Source: Myxococcales bacterium
Lineage (GTDB): Bacteria; Myxococcota_A; Polyangia; Polyangiales; Ga0077539
Direction of reading: 5' to 3'
Assembly: GCA_030652255.1 (NCBI GenBank)
Contig: JAUSAZ010000210.1
Location: 1-64,000, forward strand
DNA length: 64,000 nucleotides
The notes under the pieces are model-generated. The model did no database searches, had not been told where the DNA came from, and was given only the letters and a program-made list of their open reading frames with translations. This document shows, piece after piece, positions 5,367 to 15,188 of this stretch (positions are counted from its first letter, which is position 1; each line of letters starts with the position of its first letter). A program made the translations under genes and the position numbers.

Positions 5367-7598
5367 CTACCGGGGCGAGACGGCGAATCGCGCGCGCATC
5401 CCCCGCTGCGTCTCGGCGCGCAGCTCGGCGCCGTCGGGCGACACCCAGAGGGAGGTCACGCGGTCGAAGGGGAAGGTCGCCCGGCCCAGGACGCGGCCCG
5501 TCGAGGCGTGGGTGACGGTGAGCGTCCCGTCCTCGCTGGCGGTGAACAGCGTGTCGCCCGATGCGCTGAAGGCCAGCGCCGTGAGGGGAGCGTGGTGCCC
5601 GGCGTCCACCGCCACGGGGCGATCGCTCCCGGTGGCGAAGAGCTGCACGGCCCCACTGCGGAGGCCCACCGCCCACCGCTGCTCGTCGGGCGAGAGGGCG
5701 ATGCGGCCGATGAGGTCGCCGACGCGCACGTCGAGCACACGCTCGGGGTGGTGGAGGTCCCACCGCGAGAACCACACCGCGTTGTCGAAGTGCCCCATGT
5801 TGCCGACGACGCTGCCGTCGCGCGTCGCGGTCGCCCAGGTGAGCTCGCTCACCCGATCACCGTCGTGGTCGCGCACCTCGTAGGTGGCTCCGCCCAGCGG
5901 CGGCGTGGTGTACGAGAGCCTCGGCGCCCGCCCGGTGCCCAGCAGGTCTCCCGTGGTGGCGTCGTAGCGAAGCACCTGCGCGCGACCTCGGCCCTGCACC
6001 AACACCGAGCCCGCGGAGAGGTACGCCGCCGCCGAGCTCGGGGCGGTGGCGTGCATCGACCAGCGCGCGGCCCCGCTGCGGCTGTCGAGCGCCCGCACCC
6101 GTGGCCGCCCGCTGTCGACGTAGGTGAGTGCGACGAGGGTCGAGCCGTCGGCGGAGAAGGCGAGCTGGTCGCGCGTCGGATCGATCGCCTCCGTGCCCGG
6201 TGGGAGGCGGCCATAGTGACCGCTCGCCATCGCGAGGCGCACGCAGGAGTCGGGGCCCTCGATGCGCAGCAGGCCGTCGTCGTCGAGCGCGGCGGAGAAG
6301 GCGCCGTCGGGGCTGCGCGCGATGACCCGCGCGGGGCGCTCGAAGGACGGGAGCGACGCTCCATCGAGGGCGGCGACGGCGAGCGAGGGGCCGCGCTCGT
6401 AGAGGACGAAGCGCCCGTCCGGGGAGACCGAGCGGACGCGCTCGCCGAAGGACACCGGGGCGAGGCCGTCGACGCGGAGCAGCTCGTCGACGAGGCGTGT
6501 GTCGGGGCCGGTGAGGAAGCGGTCGTCGCCGGTGAAGTTCCAGTGGCTGCCGGCGCCGCGGTCGGTGCGCGCGAGGCGCGTGGCGCGGTCGACGTCCCAG
6601 AGGGTCAGCGTGGGGGGCGGGCAGCGCGCTTCGGTCGACGACGAGGACAGGAGGGATGCGCAGAGGAGCGTGCCTACGACGGCGAGGTGGCCGTCGCGAG
6701 AGAGGCTGACCAGCCCGACGGAGGGGACGTCGGTGAGGCGGGCGACGCGCTCGAAGGTGCGGGTGGAGAAGACGTCGAGGCCGTCGTGGAGCACGGCGAC
6801 GCGCTCACCATCGGCCGAGAGCGCGACGGCGTCGGGGATCTCCGCGGAGGGGAAACGATGGAGCTCGCGGCCGGTCGCGGCGTCCCAGAGGGCAGGGGTG
6901 TAGAGGGTGCGCGGGCCCGTCTGTTGGGAGGTGATGACCACCGCCCGGAGGCCGTCGGGCAGCCAGAGGGTGGTGCCCGCGGGGGTCGGGGTCGCGCGGT
7001 GCTCGCCGGTGGCGAGGTCCCACGCGTGGCCGTGGGTGACCAAACGACGACCGTCGGCGGTGAGGTGCAGCGCCCCGCCGACGCCGGGGAAGGCCGTGGC
7101 GAGCGGGTGCTCGCCGGTGCGCAGCAGCCACATCACGGGCGCGTCGGCGCTGGACCCGCGCGGGCGGTGAACGCCCGCGACACCGATGGACGCGCCATCG
7201 GGCGAGACGACGACCCGGCGCACGGAGTCCATCGGTGCGCCGAGCGGCCACGTCGCTTCGAGCGCGCCCGAGCGGGCGCCCCAGACGAGCACGGCCGCGC
7301 GGGTCGCGGTGTAGAGCCGCTCGCCGTCAGGCGACCAGGCGACGGCGAAGCCCTCGGCGACGGCGAGGCGGTCGTCGCCGCGCAGGTCGACCAGCGAGAG
7401 CGCGCCCTCCGCCACGGGGGCCGGGGTGTGCGCGCCGGGGGCGGCGGGCTCGGCGGAGCGCTCGCAGCGGGTGGCGACGAGCGGCGGCGCGGGGCGGTGG
7501 AGGGTCAGCGGCGGAGGCGTCGGCCAGGTGTAGCGGTGGCGACACGCGGCGCCGAGCAGGAGGGCAGCGAGATGGCACCAGCGGGCGCGGGAGGGCAT
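5367..7598 (-). CDS. Secreted/lipid-anchored beta-propeller (WD40-like) protein
   Basis: The product is 743 aa. ATG at 7598 opens a short basic N-terminus and a hydrophobic run ending LLLGAACRH, where the Cys could be lipidated although the lipobox is not classical. The rest is beta-propeller repeats with recurring SPDG and SADG turns (AVAWSPDGERLYTAT, VVVSPDGASIGVAG, LSADGERVAVLHDG, SVSPDGRFVLYERG, LAFSASGDTLFTAS), roughly a dozen or more blades. No catalytic motif is seen. A role as an envelope scaffold or a divergent WD40 sensor is inferred. It is the central gene of a minus-strand block, 23 bp downstream of the methyltransferase stop-side and 115 bp before the NAGPA gene. Confidence 0.72.
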   Translation of the reverse strand: MPSRARWCHLAALLLGAACRHRYTWPTPPPLTLHRPAPPLVATRCERSAEPAAPGAHTPAPVAEGALSLVDLRGDDRLAVAEGFAVAWSPDGERLYTATRAAVLVWGARSGALEATWPLGAPMDSVRRVVVSPDGASIGVAGVHRPRGSSADAPVMWLLRTGEHPLATAFPGVGGALHLTADGRRLVTHGHAWDLATGEHRATPTPAGTTLWLPDGLRAVVITSQQTGPRTLYTPALWDAATGRELHRFPSAEIPDAVALSADGERVAVLHDGLDVFSTRTFERVARLTDVPSVGLVSLSRDGHLAVVGTLLCASLLSSSSTEARCPPPTLTLWDVDRATRLARTDRGAGSHWNFTGDDRFLTGPDTRLVDELLRVDGLAPVSFGERVRSVSPDGRFVLYERGPSLAVAALDGASLPSFERPARVIARSPDGAFSAALDDDGLLRIEGPDSCVRLAMASGHYGRLPPGTEAIDPTRDQLAFSADGSTLVALTYVDSGRPRVRALDSRSGAARWSMHATAPSSAAAYLSAGSVLVQGRGRAQVLRYDATTGDLLGTGRAPRLSYTTPPLGGATYEVRDHDGDRVSELTWATATRDGSVVGNMGHFDNAVWFSRWDLHHPERVLDVRVGDLIGRIALSPDEQRWAVGLRSGAVQLFATGSDRPVAVDAGHHAPLTALAFSASGDTLFTASEDGTLTVTHASTGRVLGRATFPFDRVTSLWVSPDGAELRAETQRGMRARFAVSPR

Positions 7599-7621
7599 CG
7601 CGACGGGAGGGGCGAGGTGCT

Positions 7622-8299
7622 TCAGGGCTTCTCGATGACGCCGAGCTTGCCGTGCACGATGCGCTCGGGGAGCCCGTGGAGGCCGATGAACTCGCGATAC
7701 GCCTGGAGCGCGCCGTCGAAGGCCACGGCGTCCTTGCAGTCGTCGACCACGACGATGGCGCCCGAGGGCAGGCGGTCGTAGAGGGCCTCGAGCACGCTGC
7801 GGACGGGCCGGTAGAGGTCGACGTCGAGCAGGCAGAACGAGGGGGCGTCGAGGGAGCCGAAGTCGAAGGTGTTCACGTCGGCCTGCACCGAGCGGGTGCG
7901 CGTCACGCCGTTGAGCGCCATCGTGGCGTCGAACCACTCCTTGCGGTTGTCGGTGAAGCCCTGCAGCTGCGAGCGTTGCTTGCCGCGCCGGTCGCTCTCG
8001 AAGGCCACGTCCGCCTCGACGAAGCCCCCGAAGGTGTCGAACGCGTAGTAGGGCTTCTCCATCCCCTCGGCGCTCATGTGCTTGTTGAGGAAGACCGTCG
8101 TGACCCCGGCGAAGCAGCCGACCTCGAACACCGGTCCCGGCACGTCGCGCGTGCGATCGAGGCAGCTGCAGAGGAACCCGAGCTGCGACGGCGAGAAGTT
8201 GTACTGCCAGCGGTGCGCGACCCAGCGCGCCATCGGGGTCCGGAACGCGAGATCCTTGAGCAATGCACGGGCTTGCACGGGCAGGTCCTGGAAGTTCAT
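7622..8299 (-). CDS. TylF/MycF-family class I methyltransferase
   Basis: The product is 225 aa. A SAM-binding motif VFEVGCFAGVTTVFLN, an AFDTFGGF strand, CLLDVDLYRPVRSVLEALYDRLPSGAIVVVDDC and a C-terminal KLGVIEKP match the macrocin O-methyltransferase (TylF) family, in which the two acidic patches (DVDLY and VDDC) bind Mg and substrate. Family members O-methylate sugars or hydroxylated metabolites. There is no nearby glycosylation cluster, so the substrate is unknown. ATG at 8299 is chosen because it has GGAG about ten bases upstream and the homology begins soon after; an earlier frame to 8398 adds low-complexity sequence. It is divergent from serC. Confidence 0.82.
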   Translation of the reverse strand: MNFQDLPVQARALLKDLAFRTPMARWVAHRWQYNFSPSQLGFLCSCLDRTRDVPGPVFEVGCFAGVTTVFLNKHMSAEGMEKPYYAFDTFGGFVEADVAFESDRRGKQRSQLQGFTDNRKEWFDATMALNGVTRTRSVQADVNTFDFGSLDAPSFCLLDVDLYRPVRSVLEALYDRLPSGAIVVVDDCKDAVAFDGALQAYREFIGLHGLPERIVHGKLGVIEKP

Positions 8300-8493
8300 C
8301 GACGGGGGTCTCCGGGGAGTGAAAGGGGGGATGGGCGGGGTCGATGCGGCGTGCGCCGCGCTTCCGGTGAGTAATTCAATCGAGCGCCCTCCGTCCATCG
8401 GTCGCGGGCGTTGGCGCCCTCGCAGGTCGCGGGCCCGCGGGGATGGACGAATGCTGGTGAGTCGTCGCGAGCGGCGCTACGGTTCGCCGCCCA

Positions 8494-9570
8494 ATGAGCG
8501 AACGTGCGATCAACTTCAACGCGGGGCCCTCGGCGCTGCCCCGCGTGGTGCTCGAACAGGCCCGGGACGAGCTGCTCGATTTCGAGGGCACCGGCATGTC
8601 CATCATGGAGCACAGCCACCGCGGCGCCGCGTACGAGGGCGTGCACCACGAGGCCGGCGCGCTGCTGCGAGAGCTCATGGGCCTCGACGCCGACAGCGTG
8701 GTGCTCTTCCTCCAAGGGGGGGCGAGCGGGGCCTTCGCGACGGTGCCGATGAACTTCCTCCGCGAGCGCGCCGACTACGCCGTCACCGGGGGCTGGGGCG
8801 AGAAGGCCCTCGCCGAGGCGCGCAACGTCGGCGACGCGGTCGACGCCCTCTCCATGTCGCGCCGCTACGTGCACATCCCGTCGATGTCCGCGCACGCCGT
8901 CCGGCCGGGCAGCTCGTACCTGCACATCACGACCAACAACACCCTCGAGGGAACCCAGTACGAGCGCCTCCCCGACGCGGGCGTTCCCCTGGTGGCCGAC
9001 ATGTCGTCCGACATCCTGTCGCGGCGCATCGACGCCTCGCGCTTCGCCCTCCTCTACGCCGGCGCCCAGAAGAACCTCGGGCCCGCCGGGCTCACGGTCT
9101 TCGTCATCCAGAAGGCCTTCCTGGAGACCGCGCGCACGGACATCCCCACGATCTTCCGCTTCGCCACCCACGCGGCGCACGACGGGCTCTATCACACGCC
9201 CCCCACCTTCGGGGTCTACCTCATGCGCAACGTCCTGCGCTGGGTGAAGTCCCTCGGCGGGGTCGAGGCCGTCGAGCGGCGCAACGAGGCCAAGGCCCGC
9301 GCGCTCTACGCCGCCATCGACTCGCGCCCCGACGTGTACCGCTGCCCCGTCGAGGTGGGCTCGCGCTCCCGCATGAACGTCGTGTTCTACCTGCCCTCCA
9401 CCGACCTCGACGACCGCTTCGTGGCCGAGGCCGCCCGCGAGGGCATCGTGGGCATCAAGGGCCACCGCGCCGTCGGGGGCATCCGCGCCTCGCTCTACAA
9501 CGCCGTCGAGCTCGCCGACGTGCAGGCCCTCACCGCCTTCATGCGCGCCTTCGCCGACCGGCTCTCCTGA
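8494..9570 (+). CDS. serC: Phosphoserine aminotransferase
   Basis: The product is 358 aa, the normal length for SerC, which converts 3-phosphohydroxypyruvate and glutamate to phosphoserine in serine (and pyridoxal phosphate) synthesis. Hallmarks are FNAGPSALP at the N-terminus, MSIMEHSHRG, FLQGGASGAFATVPMN, a VADMSSDILSR phosphate-binding stretch, and the PLP lysine K193 in AGAQKNLGPAGLT, followed by LPSTDLDDRF and GIKGHRAVGGIRAS near the end. The start is fixed by the family N-terminus. It shares the 8300-8493 divergent region with the methyltransferase and ends eight bases before the convergent gene. Confidence 0.96.
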   Translation: MSERAINFNAGPSALPRVVLEQARDELLDFEGTGMSIMEHSHRGAAYEGVHHEAGALLRELMGLDADSVVLFLQGGASGAFATVPMNFLRERADYAVTGGWGEKALAEARNVGDAVDALSMSRRYVHIPSMSAHAVRPGSSYLHITTNNTLEGTQYERLPDAGVPLVADMSSDILSRRIDASRFALLYAGAQKNLGPAGLTVFVIQKAFLETARTDIPTIFRFATHAAHDGLYHTPPTFGVYLMRNVLRWVKSLGGVEAVERRNEAKARALYAAIDSRPDVYRCPVEVGSRSRMNVVFYLPSTDLDDRFVAEAAREGIVGIKGHRAVGGIRASLYNAVELADVQALTAFMRAFADRLS

Positions 9571-9578
9571 GAGGGTGT

Positions 9579-10187
9579 TCACCACTCGATGGGCAGCACC
9601 ATGAGGTAGCGGTCGTGGGCGTGCGTGGCGGCCGCCAGGGGGAGCGGCTGGGTCACCCGGCGCACGCAGGCCACCACCGTCCCGGCGTTGCCGATGGTGC
9701 TCGAGGGGCCGCCCCAGGAGCGCACGGAGCCCGTGGAGAAGCGCAGGTCGATGATGAACGCGAGGCGGCCGTGGCCGCGCGCGCAGCCGGCGATCTCGGC
9801 CGCGCGGGCGGCGAAGTGGTCGTCGATGGCCTGCAGCCGGTCGCACGACGCGCCCGGGAGCACCGCGGGGTTGTTGGCGTCCCAGCACCGCGACACGGCG
9901 GAGGGGGAGAAGCGCACCGCCGCCGTGGCGGGCGCGCCGGCCTCGCCCAGGTCGAGGGGGTCGACCACGGCCCCGGGGCTCCCGCCATCGGGACCCGCCG
10001 CGGCGAGCACGGCGGGCGCCGGGGCGGCGCGGAGGGCGCCTGCGTCGGCGGCGGGCGGCGGCGGGGGAGGGGCGGTGGTGGCGGGGGCGAAGAGCACCAT
10101 GCCGCCCGCAAAGACCACCACGAAGCCCGCCAGGAGCGAGGCGAGCGCGACGATGGCCACGGTTCGTGAGCTGAAGGTCTCTGACAC
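9579..10187 (-). CDS. Single-pass membrane protein with conserved C-terminal domain
   Basis: The product is 202 aa. The N-terminus has one transmembrane helix (about residues 9-34, TVAIVALASLLAGFVVVFAGGMVLF), followed by a Pro/Ala-rich linker of about 45 residues and a folded domain from about residue 90 with paired cysteines (SRCWD, ASCDR, AGCARG, VACVRR). The spacing of a Cys in A-x-V-x-x-CVRR near the end resembles the C-terminal domains of envelope proteins found with TonB/AgmX-type systems in Myxococcota, but this is a weak match. The predicted location is the inner membrane with a periplasmic domain. Function is unknown. Confidence 0.68.
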   Translation of the reverse strand: MSETFSSRTVAIVALASLLAGFVVVFAGGMVLFAPATTAPPPPPPAADAGALRAAPAPAVLAAAGPDGGSPGAVVDPLDLGEAGAPATAAVRFSPSAVSRCWDANNPAVLPGASCDRLQAIDDHFAARAAEIAGCARGHGRLAFIIDLRFSTGSVRSWGGPSSTIGNAGTVVACVRRVTQPLPLAAATHAHDRYLMVLPIEW

Positions 10188-10238
10188 CAGAACCCGTAGC
10201 GCTCTACCCGGAAACCCTCCGGCTCCGCAACGCGCGCC

Positions 10239-12233
10239 TCACGGATCGACCACCGCGAGGGCGCCGACCTCGACGAGGAAGTACAGCTCCCGCATCGCCT
10301 CGATGGTGGTCACGCGCCGCTCCTGCGACGTGCGGGCGATCAGCCTGCTGAGGGTGGGCGTCGACTCCGCGCCCGCGAGCAGCTCGGCCCCGAGGGGTGT
10401 GATGGCGAGGCGCGACGAGGGCGCCGCGGGCCCGAGCTTCACGCCGCGGTCGAGGGCGTGCGCGAAGTGGTGCACCGGGTCTTCGAGGGCCGCGGCGCCC
10501 GCGCGGAGCACCTCCGAGGGCTCGAGGGTGAGCGGCAGCGCACCCGGCGGGGGGAGCACCGCGCGGAAGAACCGCAGCGTCCCGCGGCGCCAGCGGAACA
10601 GCTCCGTGAAGCGCTCGCGCGCGAGCTGATCGGTGCGCTGCGCGAGGAGCGTCTCGTCGACGAGCCCGAGCTGCACGAGGGCGCTCGACAGGTTGCTGTT
10701 GAAGCGGGACATCATCGCGAGCGCCATGTCGAGCTCGCCGCGGTTGAGCAGGCCGCGCTGCACGAGGTACTCGCCGATGGACTCGCCGGGCAGGTTGCTC
10801 GTGTAGTGCGTCGGGCGGCCCTTGAAGAGGTAGATCTCCTTGCGGGCGGGGGAGGCCTCGGCGACGAGCATCCCCGACTCGTCGGCGAGCACCAGCTTCG
10901 CGAGCGCGTGCAGGAAGGTGCACGTCGGCATCGCGTCGGCCCAGTCGGCCTGCACCTCGGCGACCTCGGAGGTCGTCGCCGAGCGCACGACCAGGTGCGG
11001 CGCGAGCTCGGCCCAGTCCTCCGCGCGCTGCGAGCTGCCGTCCGGGGCGATGAGCACGTCGCGGCCGGTGAGCACCCCGACGGCGGCCTGCTCGATGAGC
11101 CGCGCGAAGGTGAAGCGCCCGCGGGCCTCGCCGCTCTCGGAGACGACCTCGTAGAAGAGCAGCGGCACCTCGCGGGTGCGCTCGGCCTCGAGCACCTCGC
11201 CGTAGTGCGAGCGCGCCGAGATGGCCCCCGGCGGCTGGTGCCCGGCGGGGCCAACGGGATCGGTCGCGCGCCGCTGCGGGGACTGCAACGAGCGGGCGGC
11301 GGTGCGGGCCCACTGCACGAGCGCCGCGAGCAGGGGCCGCGACTCCTCGGCGTCGCCCGCGTAGGGGTCGAGCGCCTCGATGAACTCCGCCGCCGACTGG
11401 AAGCGCTCCGCGGGCGAGCGCGACAGCGAGCGGAACACCACGGACACCAGCCGGGTGGGGTGGTCGCTGAGCACCTCGCGGAGCCCCTCGAGCTGGGCGT
11501 CGCGGGCGGTGAGCAGCGCCGCCGCGTCCGGGGGCGTGACGAACACCTGCCGCCCGGTGAGCAGCTCGGCCAGCACCACCCCCGCGGCGTAGAGGTCGGC
11601 GCGCGCGTCGACCGCGAGCCCGAGCAGCTGCTCGGGGGCCATGTACGGGACCTTGCCCCGGCGAAGGCGCAGCGCGGTCACGGCGGCGGGCGGGGCGTTG
11701 CTGTCCGGCGGGGGGATGGTCCCGCGGGTGGCCATCGCGATGCCGAAGTCCCCGAGCCGGGCCGCCCCGTCGACCGACAGCAGCACGTTGCTCGGCGACA
11801 CGTCGCGGTGCAGCAGCCCGACGCCGTCGATGGTGAGCTGGTGCACGTGCCCGAGGCCGGTGAGCAGCTCGCGCACGGCGTGGCAGGCGAGGGGGGCCTC
11901 CATGCGCCGCTGGGTCTGCTGGAGCGCGCGGATGAGGAAGGCCAGGTCGACCCCCTCGACGTACTCCATGGCGAGGTAGGGCTCGTCCTCGTCGTCGCGG
12001 CAGTCGATGACCGCCACCACGTTGGGGTGCGCCGCGGCCATGGCGAGGGTGGCCTCGCTGCGCAGCAGGGCGCGCCACGCGGGGTCGCGGGCGTTGCGCG
12101 GGTCGAGCAGCTTCAGCACCACCGGGCGCCCCGCGGCGTCGACGGCGAGGTGCACCTCGCTCATGCCGCCCACCGCCAGGCGCTCGCGGAGCGTGTACGG
12201 TCCGATGTGGGTTCCCGCAAGCCTGGTCGTCAC
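10239..12233 (-). CDS. Ser/Thr protein kinase with DUF4388-like C-terminal region
   Basis: The product is 664 aa. A eukaryote-type kinase domain spans about residues 10-290. It has a Gly-rich loop (LAVGGMSEVHLA), K41 in VVLKLLD, catalytic HRDVSPSN (D144), DFG at 162-164 and MAPEQ near 198-202, so it should be active. No transmembrane helix is evident. The C-terminal half contains a DUF4388/PatA-like module (IYLFKGRPTHYTSN, GESIGEYLVQRGLLNRGELD, SALVQLGLVDETLL, RERFTELFRWRRGTLRFF), which in myxobacteria couples to signalling and motility regulators. It is divergent from the AAA-TPR gene and shares a 195-bp promoter region with it. Confidence 0.9.
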   Translation of the reverse strand: MTTRLAGTHIGPYTLRERLAVGGMSEVHLAVDAAGRPVVLKLLDPRNARDPAWRALLRSEATLAMAAAHPNVVAVIDCRDDEDEPYLAMEYVEGVDLAFLIRALQQTQRRMEAPLACHAVRELLTGLGHVHQLTIDGVGLLHRDVSPSNVLLSVDGAARLGDFGIAMATRGTIPPPDSNAPPAAVTALRLRRGKVPYMAPEQLLGLAVDARADLYAAGVVLAELLTGRQVFVTPPDAAALLTARDAQLEGLREVLSDHPTRLVSVVFRSLSRSPAERFQSAAEFIEALDPYAGDAEESRPLLAALVQWARTAARSLQSPQRRATDPVGPAGHQPPGAISARSHYGEVLEAERTREVPLLFYEVVSESGEARGRFTFARLIEQAAVGVLTGRDVLIAPDGSSQRAEDWAELAPHLVVRSATTSEVAEVQADWADAMPTCTFLHALAKLVLADESGMLVAEASPARKEIYLFKGRPTHYTSNLPGESIGEYLVQRGLLNRGELDMALAMMSRFNSNLSSALVQLGLVDETLLAQRTDQLARERFTELFRWRRGTLRFFRAVLPPPGALPLTLEPSEVLRAGAAALEDPVHHFAHALDRGVKLGPAAPSSRLAITPLGAELLAGAESTPTLSRLIARTSQERRVTTIEAMRELYFLVEVGALAVVDP

Positions 12234-12428
12234 CGCTGCTGCCTCTCCGGGAGACTGGTACCCCAGTGGGACTCACGCTCGCAACGGAACGCGCCGCCCC
12301 GGCGCGGGCGCCCCGTCGAATCGTCCCCGCCACGCCGCACACCCGGTAGGATGCGACCCGCAGGGCCGCGCCGCGCGTCCCACCCTGTGTTCCCCCCCAA
12401 GACCCCCCCGTTCAAGGAAACGTCCCCG

Positions 12429-15188
12429 ATGAGTGACCCAGGGTCGAAGCGTCCCCCCGACGACCACCTGCCGATCGGGCGGGCGCCCTTCATCGGCCGC
12501 ATCGCCGAGCGCGCCGCCGTCCGGGCCGCGGTGCAGCGGTCGGTGCGCGAGGCCCGCTGCGAGGTGGTCACCCTGGTGGGCGCGGCCGGCGTCGGGCGCA
12601 CCCGCACCGTCGACGAGCTCGTCGCCGACCTGGCCGTCGACGAGCCCATGCTCCGCGTGTACCGCGGCGCCGCCCGCGAAGACCGCGGCGCCCACGCGGC
12701 CATCGCGAAGATCCTCCGCGGCCGCTTCAACCTCGACGAGTCCGCCGACGCCCACAGCCAGGCCAACGAGGTCTGCGCGCAGGTCATGGACCTCTTCGGC
12801 GACCGCCGCGTCGACGAGATCCTGCACTTCCTCGGGGTCTTCCTGGGCATGCGCTTCGGCGCCACGCTGCTCGCGGAGGCCTTCCTCGAAGACCCGCGCG
12901 CCTCCGAGCACGTGGCCCGCGCGGTGCTGCGCCGCCTCTTCGAGGTCGACGCCCAGCGCAGCCCGGTGCTCCTGGTCTTCGAGGACGTGCACCTCGCGGG
13001 CGCCGACGGCGTCCGCCTGCTGCGCAGCCTCGTCGAGGGCCTGCGCGCCGCCCCCATCACGGTGCTCTTCACCACCCGCCCGGAGCTGCTCTCCACCGTC
13101 CACGATTTCTGCGCCACGCCCGCCGGCCGGCACCTGCGCGTCGACCTGCCCCCGCTCGACGCGGGCGAGGCGACGGTGATGGCCCGGGCGCTGCTCTCGA
13201 CCATCGAGAACGTCCCCGCCGATCTCGTGCGCAAGGCCGTCGAGCTCGGCGGCGGCAACCCCCTGCTCATCCGCCAGATCGTCCGCATCTACTTCGACCA
13301 GGGGGTGATCGCCGTCGACGACGAGGGCATCGCCACCATCGACCTCGACCGCCTGGAGCGCATCTCGCTGCCCATGTCCGTCGAGGACGCGGCGACGTCG
13401 CGCATCACCGCGCTCTCCCCCTCGGAGCTGGAGCTCTTGAAGTGGGCGGCGATGATGGGCCGGGTGTTCTGGGTGGGCGGCCTGGTGGTGCTGGGCCGCA
13501 CCGGCAAGGAGCCGCCCGCGCTCTGGGGCGGCGGCGAGGACCTCGCGCTCCAGTACCGCGACACCCTGAAGGGCCTCGTCGACCGCGGGTACGTCTCGCG
13601 GGTGCGCGGCCCGACGGACACCGACGACGAGGCCTACACCTTCAAGCACGACCTCGACCTGGAGCGCCTCGCCGCCCTCGTCCCCTCCGAGGACGCCGAG
13701 CAGCTGCACCTCGTGCTGGCCGAGTGGCTGGAGTTCCGCCTCACCAACCGCGGCGAGGAGCAGCTCGACCTGCTCGCGCGGCAGTACGAGCGCGGCCGCC
13801 GTCCGCTGCGGGCCGCGCGGTGCTACCTCACCAGCGCCGACCTCGCGCGGGAGCGCTACGCCAACCAGAAGGCCGTCGAGCACTACGAGCTGGGCCTCTC
13901 GATGCTGGGCGAGCACGACGTCGGGTTGCGCCTCGACGCGCACCACCACCAGGGGGACGTGCTGGCGCTGCTGGGCCGCGGCGAGGAGGCCCTGGTGCAC
14001 TTCCAGAAGATGCTTCGCCTCGCGTATCGGCTCGACCTCAAGGCCAAGGGCGGCGCGGCGCACAACCGCATCGGGCGGCTCTACCGCGACGCCGGGAGGC
14101 TCGACGACTGCATGCGGCACCTCGGGACGGCGCTCGCGCTCTTCGAGGCGGCGGGCGACGAGAAGGGCATCGCGGCGAGCTTCGACGACATCGGCAAGAC
14201 CCACTGGCTGCGGGGCGCGTACGAGACGGCGCTGCGCTTCCTCCAGGACGGCCTGGTGCGGCGCGAGGCGCAGGGAGACAAGCGCTCCATCGCCCTGTCG
14301 TGGAACAACATCGGGCTCGTCTTCCAGGACAGCGGGCAATACAAGGCCGCGTATGACGCCCTGGTGCGGGCGCGCGACCTGCGGCGCGAGGCGGGCGACC
14401 TGCCGGGCCTGGTGGTGACCCTCAACAACCTCGGCACGATCCACTCCGACCGCGGCGAGGACCACGAGGCCATCAGCATCTGGAAGCAGGCCCTGGAGCT
14501 CGCGCAGGAGGTGGGCGACCGGCGGCGGCAGGCGGTGCTGCTGCTCAACGTGGGCGAGGCGCGATGCCGGATGCGCGACGCCGAGGAGGCCCTGCGCATC
14601 CTCACGGAGGTCGAGCAGCAGTGCCAGGAGCTCGGCGACCGGCTGCTGCTGGCCGAGGCGCGGCGGGGCCTCGGCAAGGCGCACTTCATCAACAACGACC
14701 TCGGCACCGCGCGGCGGCTCCTCGAGAACGCCCTGGAGCTGTTCGAGCAGGTGCGCTCGAAGGTGCACGTGGCCATCGCGCAGCGCTCGCTGGCCGAGGT
14801 GCTCGCGGCCTACGGCGCCGAGTCCGAGGAGGGCCGCCGGGCGGAGTCGCTCTTCCGCAAGGCGCTCGCGGCCTTCGAGGCGCTGGGCGCGGAGCTCGAG
14901 CTCGCCCGCACGGCGCGCACCTTCGCGGACTTCCTGAGCACCTCGCCCGCGGGCGTGGTGCCCGAGAGCGCCTTCGCCGAGGCCGAGGCGATGCGGGTGC
15001 GCTCGGACGAGATCTACGCCCGGCTGCACGCCGACACGGCCACCGCGGGCCGCGACCGCAGCATCCGCGGCGGCACCACCGACCCGGGCATCCAGCGCGT
15101 CGACCTCGGTCCGCCGAGCGGGCGCGAGCGCGACCGGGACCTCACGCCGCCCGACGGTGTCCCTTCGCCCGGGGCGCGCGGGCGGTGA
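12429..15188 (+). CDS. AAA/STAND ATPase-TPR regulatory protein with Arg-substituted P-loop
   Basis: The product is 919 aa. The N-terminal about 350 residues form an AAA_16-like domain (PFIGRIAERAAV, then VTLVGAAGVGRTRTVDEL as Walker A, VLLVFEDVHLAGADGVRLLRSL as Walker B, TVLFTTRPELL as sensor, GGGNPLLIRQIVRIYF). The P-loop has Arg where Lys is usual, so nucleotide hydrolysis may be altered. From about residue 450 to 860 there are at least eight TPR units (for example AAHNRIGRLYRDAGRLDD, SWNNIGLVFQDSGQYKAA, TLNNLGTIHSDRGEDHEA). There is no DNA-binding domain, so the architecture is a sensor/scaffold, perhaps read out by the divergent kinase. ATG at 12429 gives the family N-terminus. The stop overlaps the start of cca. 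Confidence 0.84.
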   Translation: MSDPGSKRPPDDHLPIGRAPFIGRIAERAAVRAAVQRSVREARCEVVTLVGAAGVGRTRTVDELVADLAVDEPMLRVYRGAAREDRGAHAAIAKILRGRFNLDESADAHSQANEVCAQVMDLFGDRRVDEILHFLGVFLGMRFGATLLAEAFLEDPRASEHVARAVLRRLFEVDAQRSPVLLVFEDVHLAGADGVRLLRSLVEGLRAAPITVLFTTRPELLSTVHDFCATPAGRHLRVDLPPLDAGEATVMARALLSTIENVPADLVRKAVELGGGNPLLIRQIVRIYFDQGVIAVDDEGIATIDLDRLERISLPMSVEDAATSRITALSPSELELLKWAAMMGRVFWVGGLVVLGRTGKEPPALWGGGEDLALQYRDTLKGLVDRGYVSRVRGPTDTDDEAYTFKHDLDLERLAALVPSEDAEQLHLVLAEWLEFRLTNRGEEQLDLLARQYERGRRPLRAARCYLTSADLARERYANQKAVEHYELGLSMLGEHDVGLRLDAHHHQGDVLALLGRGEEALVHFQKMLRLAYRLDLKAKGGAAHNRIGRLYRDAGRLDDCMRHLGTALALFEAAGDEKGIAASFDDIGKTHWLRGAYETALRFLQDGLVRREAQGDKRSIALSWNNIGLVFQDSGQYKAAYDALVRARDLRREAGDLPGLVVTLNNLGTIHSDRGEDHEAISIWKQALELAQEVGDRRRQAVLLLNVGEARCRMRDAEEALRILTEVEQQCQELGDRLLLAEARRGLGKAHFINNDLGTARRLLENALELFEQVRSKVHVAIAQRSLAEVLAAYGAESEEGRRAESLFRKALAAFEALGAELELARTARTFADFLSTSPAGVVPESAFAEAEAMRVRSDEIYARLHADTATAGRDRSIRGGTTDPGIQRVDLGPPSGRERDRDLTPPDGVPSPGARGR

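Noticed and set aside
10458-12428. A 5' extension of the AAA-TPR protein
   Set aside because: It lies antisense to the kinase gene and lacks recognisable domains; the ATG at 12429 begins the conserved part.
14564-15184. N-terminal extension of the CCA enzyme
   Set aside because: It overlaps the TPR coding region out of frame; the GTG at 15185 gives the normal length.
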